NCBI RefSeq assembly: GCF_001592935.1
Contig: NZ_LRDB01000003.1
Location: 1-64,000 of the forward strand
Length of the DNA stretch: 64,000 nucleotides
Direction of reading: 5' to 3'
From: Roseivirga echinicomitans
GTDB lineage: Bacteria > Bacteroidota > Bacteroidia > Cytophagales > Cyclobacteriaceae
Shown: piece after piece, positions 62,485 to 64,000 of the stretch
Position numbering within the stretch: position 1 is the stretch's first letter
Layout of the letters: the number at the start of each line of letters is the position of its first letter
The notes under the pieces: generated by a model
The model's input: the letters and a program-made list of their open reading frames with translations, nothing else
Database searches by the model: none
Told to the model about the DNA's origin: nothing
Translations under genes and position numbers: made by a program

Positions 62485-63231
62485 TTGGACTATCAAATTA
62501 TCTTGGTATTACTGGCAGTCGGCCTAATAGCCGGCTGCTTGAATACCCTAGCAGGCGGAGGTTCTTTGCTTGCCTTGCCAGTGATGATATTTTTAGGTTT
62601 ACCTCCCAATGTGGCCAATGCCACTAATAGAGTAGCCATAGTTTTACAGAATATATTTGCCGTACTCGGCTTTAAGAGCAAAGGTATTTCGGCTTACCCA
62701 TTCAATATTTGGCTGGGTATTTCTGCTTTTTTCGGGGCCATTCTTGGTGCTTTCCTAGCTGTTGACATCAACGAGGACGTATTCAATAAAATCCTCGCAT
62801 TTGTCATTGTAGGGGTTGTCATTTACATGGCACTCAACCCTCTCAAGAATCTCAAAAAGGAAGAGAACACAAGTAAAAAAGCAACCCTCACTTCCATTAT
62901 CATCTTTTTCTTTATAGGAATTTACGGAGGCTTTATTCAAGCTGGAGTAGGCTATCTTATGATTATGGCACTCACCCTAGTGAATGGTTTTAGCTTAGTA
63001 AAAACGAACAGCATAAAAGTCTTTGTAGCACTAACCTATACATCGGTTGCCTTGGCCATCTTCATTTATTATGGCATCATCAACTGGGAGTTTGGAATTC
63101 CGCTGGCCATCGGGCAAGCATGTGGCGGCTGGCTAGCGAGTCGTTGGAGTGTGAAATTGGGCGACAATTGGATTCGCTATTTCGTGATGATTACTGCTTC
63201 AGTCTTTGCAATTAAGCTATTCTTCTTTTAG
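62485..63231 (+). CDS. TauE/SafE-family permease
   Basis: A 248-residue protein with about eight membrane helices. The N-terminal GLIAGCLNTLAGGGSLLALP and the repeated-half GIYGGFIQAGVGYLMIMAL are diagnostic for the TauE/SafE (sulfite exporter or DUF81) family, which moves organosulfur or other anions. The frame starts with a TTG at 62485, two bases after the M28 stop, so translation is probably coupled. Substrate is not known. Its 3' end overlaps the convergent 63-residue gene by 15 bases. Confidence 0.85.
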   Translation: MDYQIILVLLAVGLIAGCLNTLAGGGSLLALPVMIFLGLPPNVANATNRVAIVLQNIFAVLGFKSKGISAYPFNIWLGISAFFGAILGAFLAVDINEDVFNKILAFVIVGVVIYMALNPLKNLKKEENTSKKATLTSIIIFFFIGIYGGFIQAGVGYLMIMALTLVNGFSLVKTNSIKVFVALTYTSVALAIFIYYGIINWEFGIPLAIGQACGGWLASRWSVKLGDNWIRYFVMITASVFAIKLFFF

Positions 63232-63408
63232 TTTTTTCTTCAATTGAAAACCTCGGGGTTCCTTCTTATTAGACTGAAATTTATTCATGATCTTGATTTG
63301 GTTCAACAGCCAAAGAATACGCTCTTCTGGAGTGCGTTTCAAGGATTGCTCCAACATATAGCGTTCTGATTCCTCATGAGACTTAAAAATACGGATTGAC
63401 TTACCCAT
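63217..63408 (-). CDS. Small conserved hypothetical protein, 63 residues
   Basis: A basic, soluble helical protein starting MGKSIRIFKSHEESERYMLE at the ATG at 63408. The frame extends upstream to 63423 but MIALN is a poor start. The pattern SHEESERYMLEQSLKRTPEERI resembles short proteins I recall from Bacteroidota, often beside nucleotidyltransferase-like genes, which are absent here. It is convergent with the TauE-like gene and overlaps its end by 15 bases. Confidence 0.6.
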   Translation of the reverse strand: MGKSIRIFKSHEESERYMLEQSLKRTPEERILWLLNQIKIMNKFQSNKKEPRGFQLKKKLKEE

Positions 63409-63523
63409 GTTTAAAGCTATCAAAAATGACTCCCATTTTAAACCGCTAATTTAAAATTTGGCCAATCTGGGTTATAATAGACCTCGAAACACAGTTCCCT
63501 TTCAATTCCTTAACTTGCTTTAA

Positions 63524-63982
63524 ATGACAAATATGAAATATACCTTCCTATTCGCCCTAATTTCCATTTTCAGTGCATGTTCCAGCCCTGTGGAAAACAT
63601 AGAACAAGAAACAAAAGCCATTCTCGAAGCTTCAAAGGCCTTTTCTCAAGCTTATATGGATAAAGATTTAGAGAAGCAAATGACCTATTATACGGACGAT
63701 ATTGTAAACATCCCTGGGAACAGACCGATGTTGATAGGCAAAGAAGCCGTTGCAAATTACTGGCGTCAGTCTGGTAATGCCAAAGTTATAGCGCATAAAT
63801 CTACCCCTTCAGAGCTCGAGATTATTGGCAATATGGCCAAAGACTATGGCTATTATGAAGGTAGATCGGTTAGAGACGGAGACACCACCTCATTCCGAGG
63901 ACATTACTTGATCACTTGGAAAAAAGGAGATGATGGTCAATGGAGAATGTCTGCTGATATGTGGGCAGGGCTAAATGATTAG
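63524..63982 (+). CDS. DUF4440/SnoaL-like lipoprotein
   Basis: A 152-residue predicted lipoprotein (signal ending FSACSS, Cys near 19). The mature part has the NTF2/SnoaL-like cone fold of DUF4440: EASKAFSQAYMDKDLEKQMT, YYTDDIVNIPGNRPMLIGKE and GHYLITWKKGDDGQWRMSAD. Such proteins may bind small molecules or act as enzymes of undefined reactions. Either the ATG at 63524 or the one three codons inside is possible. It ends 18 bases before the window end. Confidence 0.8.
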   Translation: MTNMKYTFLFALISIFSACSSPVENIEQETKAILEASKAFSQAYMDKDLEKQMTYYTDDIVNIPGNRPMLIGKEAVANYWRQSGNAKVIAHKSTPSELEIIGNMAKDYGYYEGRSVRDGDTTSFRGHYLITWKKGDDGQWRMSADMWAGLND

Positions 63983-64000
63983 CGCTCCGGTAAAAGCAGA

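Overview
The window reads as a chromosomal segment of a Bacteroidota bacterium, most likely order Cytophagales (a Roseivirga/Fulvivirga-like marine lineage; the genus is a guess). Signs are the TAnnTTTG -7 promoter boxes before several genes, many lipoproteins with short Bacteroidota-type signal peptides, families typical of the phylum (BatD, WbqC, DUF4221-like, a GNAT/nitrilase fusion, the YpdA reductase of bacillithiol users) and several TTG starts. There is no rRNA operon, CRISPR array, insertion sequence or recognisable prophage. Two tRNA genes lie near 24 kb. Most genes look intact.

Layout. 0-4 kb: queD and hldD share a divergent promoter region, followed by a PD40 beta-propeller lipoprotein and an M28 peptidase lipoprotein. 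4.1-9.3 kb: an accessory-looking stretch of small or poorly characterised membrane proteins (DoxX-like, DUF6629-like, K+ channel pore, two tiny membrane proteins) sprinkled with five copies of a short palindromic repeat and ending in ypdA. 9.3-13.8 kb: leftward genes for a thiol-redox protein, MgtE, an AstE/AspA-like deacylase and the GNAT/nitrilase fusion; a seven-copy heptamer repeat abuts the start codon of the first. 14-17.4 kb: an ECF sigma module (Spy-like protein, sigma factor, small membrane protein, membrane-anchored Spy/CnrX-like protein) followed by a di-heme cytochrome c peroxidase. 17.5-24 kb: clpC, wbqC-like and tsaC-like genes leftward, then mltG, thioesterase and yihY rightward in an overlapping run, then tRNA-Ser(UGA) and tRNA-Glu(UUC). 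The tRNA-Glu tail plus its terminator is duplicated 142 bp downstream. 24-33.7 kb: pfkA, nfu, gltP-like, aroC, batD, queG, ruvB, apbE. 33.8-41.5 kb: ZIP transporter, OmdA-like protein, acs, a DUF4221-like lipoprotein, a CDF exporter, an AlkD-like glycosylase and an AlbA_2/Schlafen-type ATP-binding protein. 41.6-46.3 kb: a tightly packed leftward ATP-grasp ligase, LysE exporter and Crp/Fnr regulator, then a PAS-GAF-sigma54 activator. 46.4-49.6 kb: two tandem paralogous lipoproteins that are isolated TonB-plug domains, a YHS protein, DinB and NRDE proteins. 49.6-64 kb: nrdB-nrdA, rplU-rpmA, a secreted protein, an rnr/polyprenyl synthase/rhomboid operon, a PolB-like exonuclease, class II aldolase, a second M28 peptidase with a TauE-like permease, and a DUF4440-like lipoprotein.

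Most of the window is ordinary housekeeping. The parts that best repay attention are the ATP-grasp/LysE/Crp cassette, the tandem plug-domain lipoproteins with a shared upstream element, the CnrYXH-like sigma module, the GNAT/nitrilase plus deacylase pair, the duplicated tRNA-Glu tail, and the repeats at 4.5-9.9 kb. All functions are inferred from sequence patterns read by eye; no database search was run.
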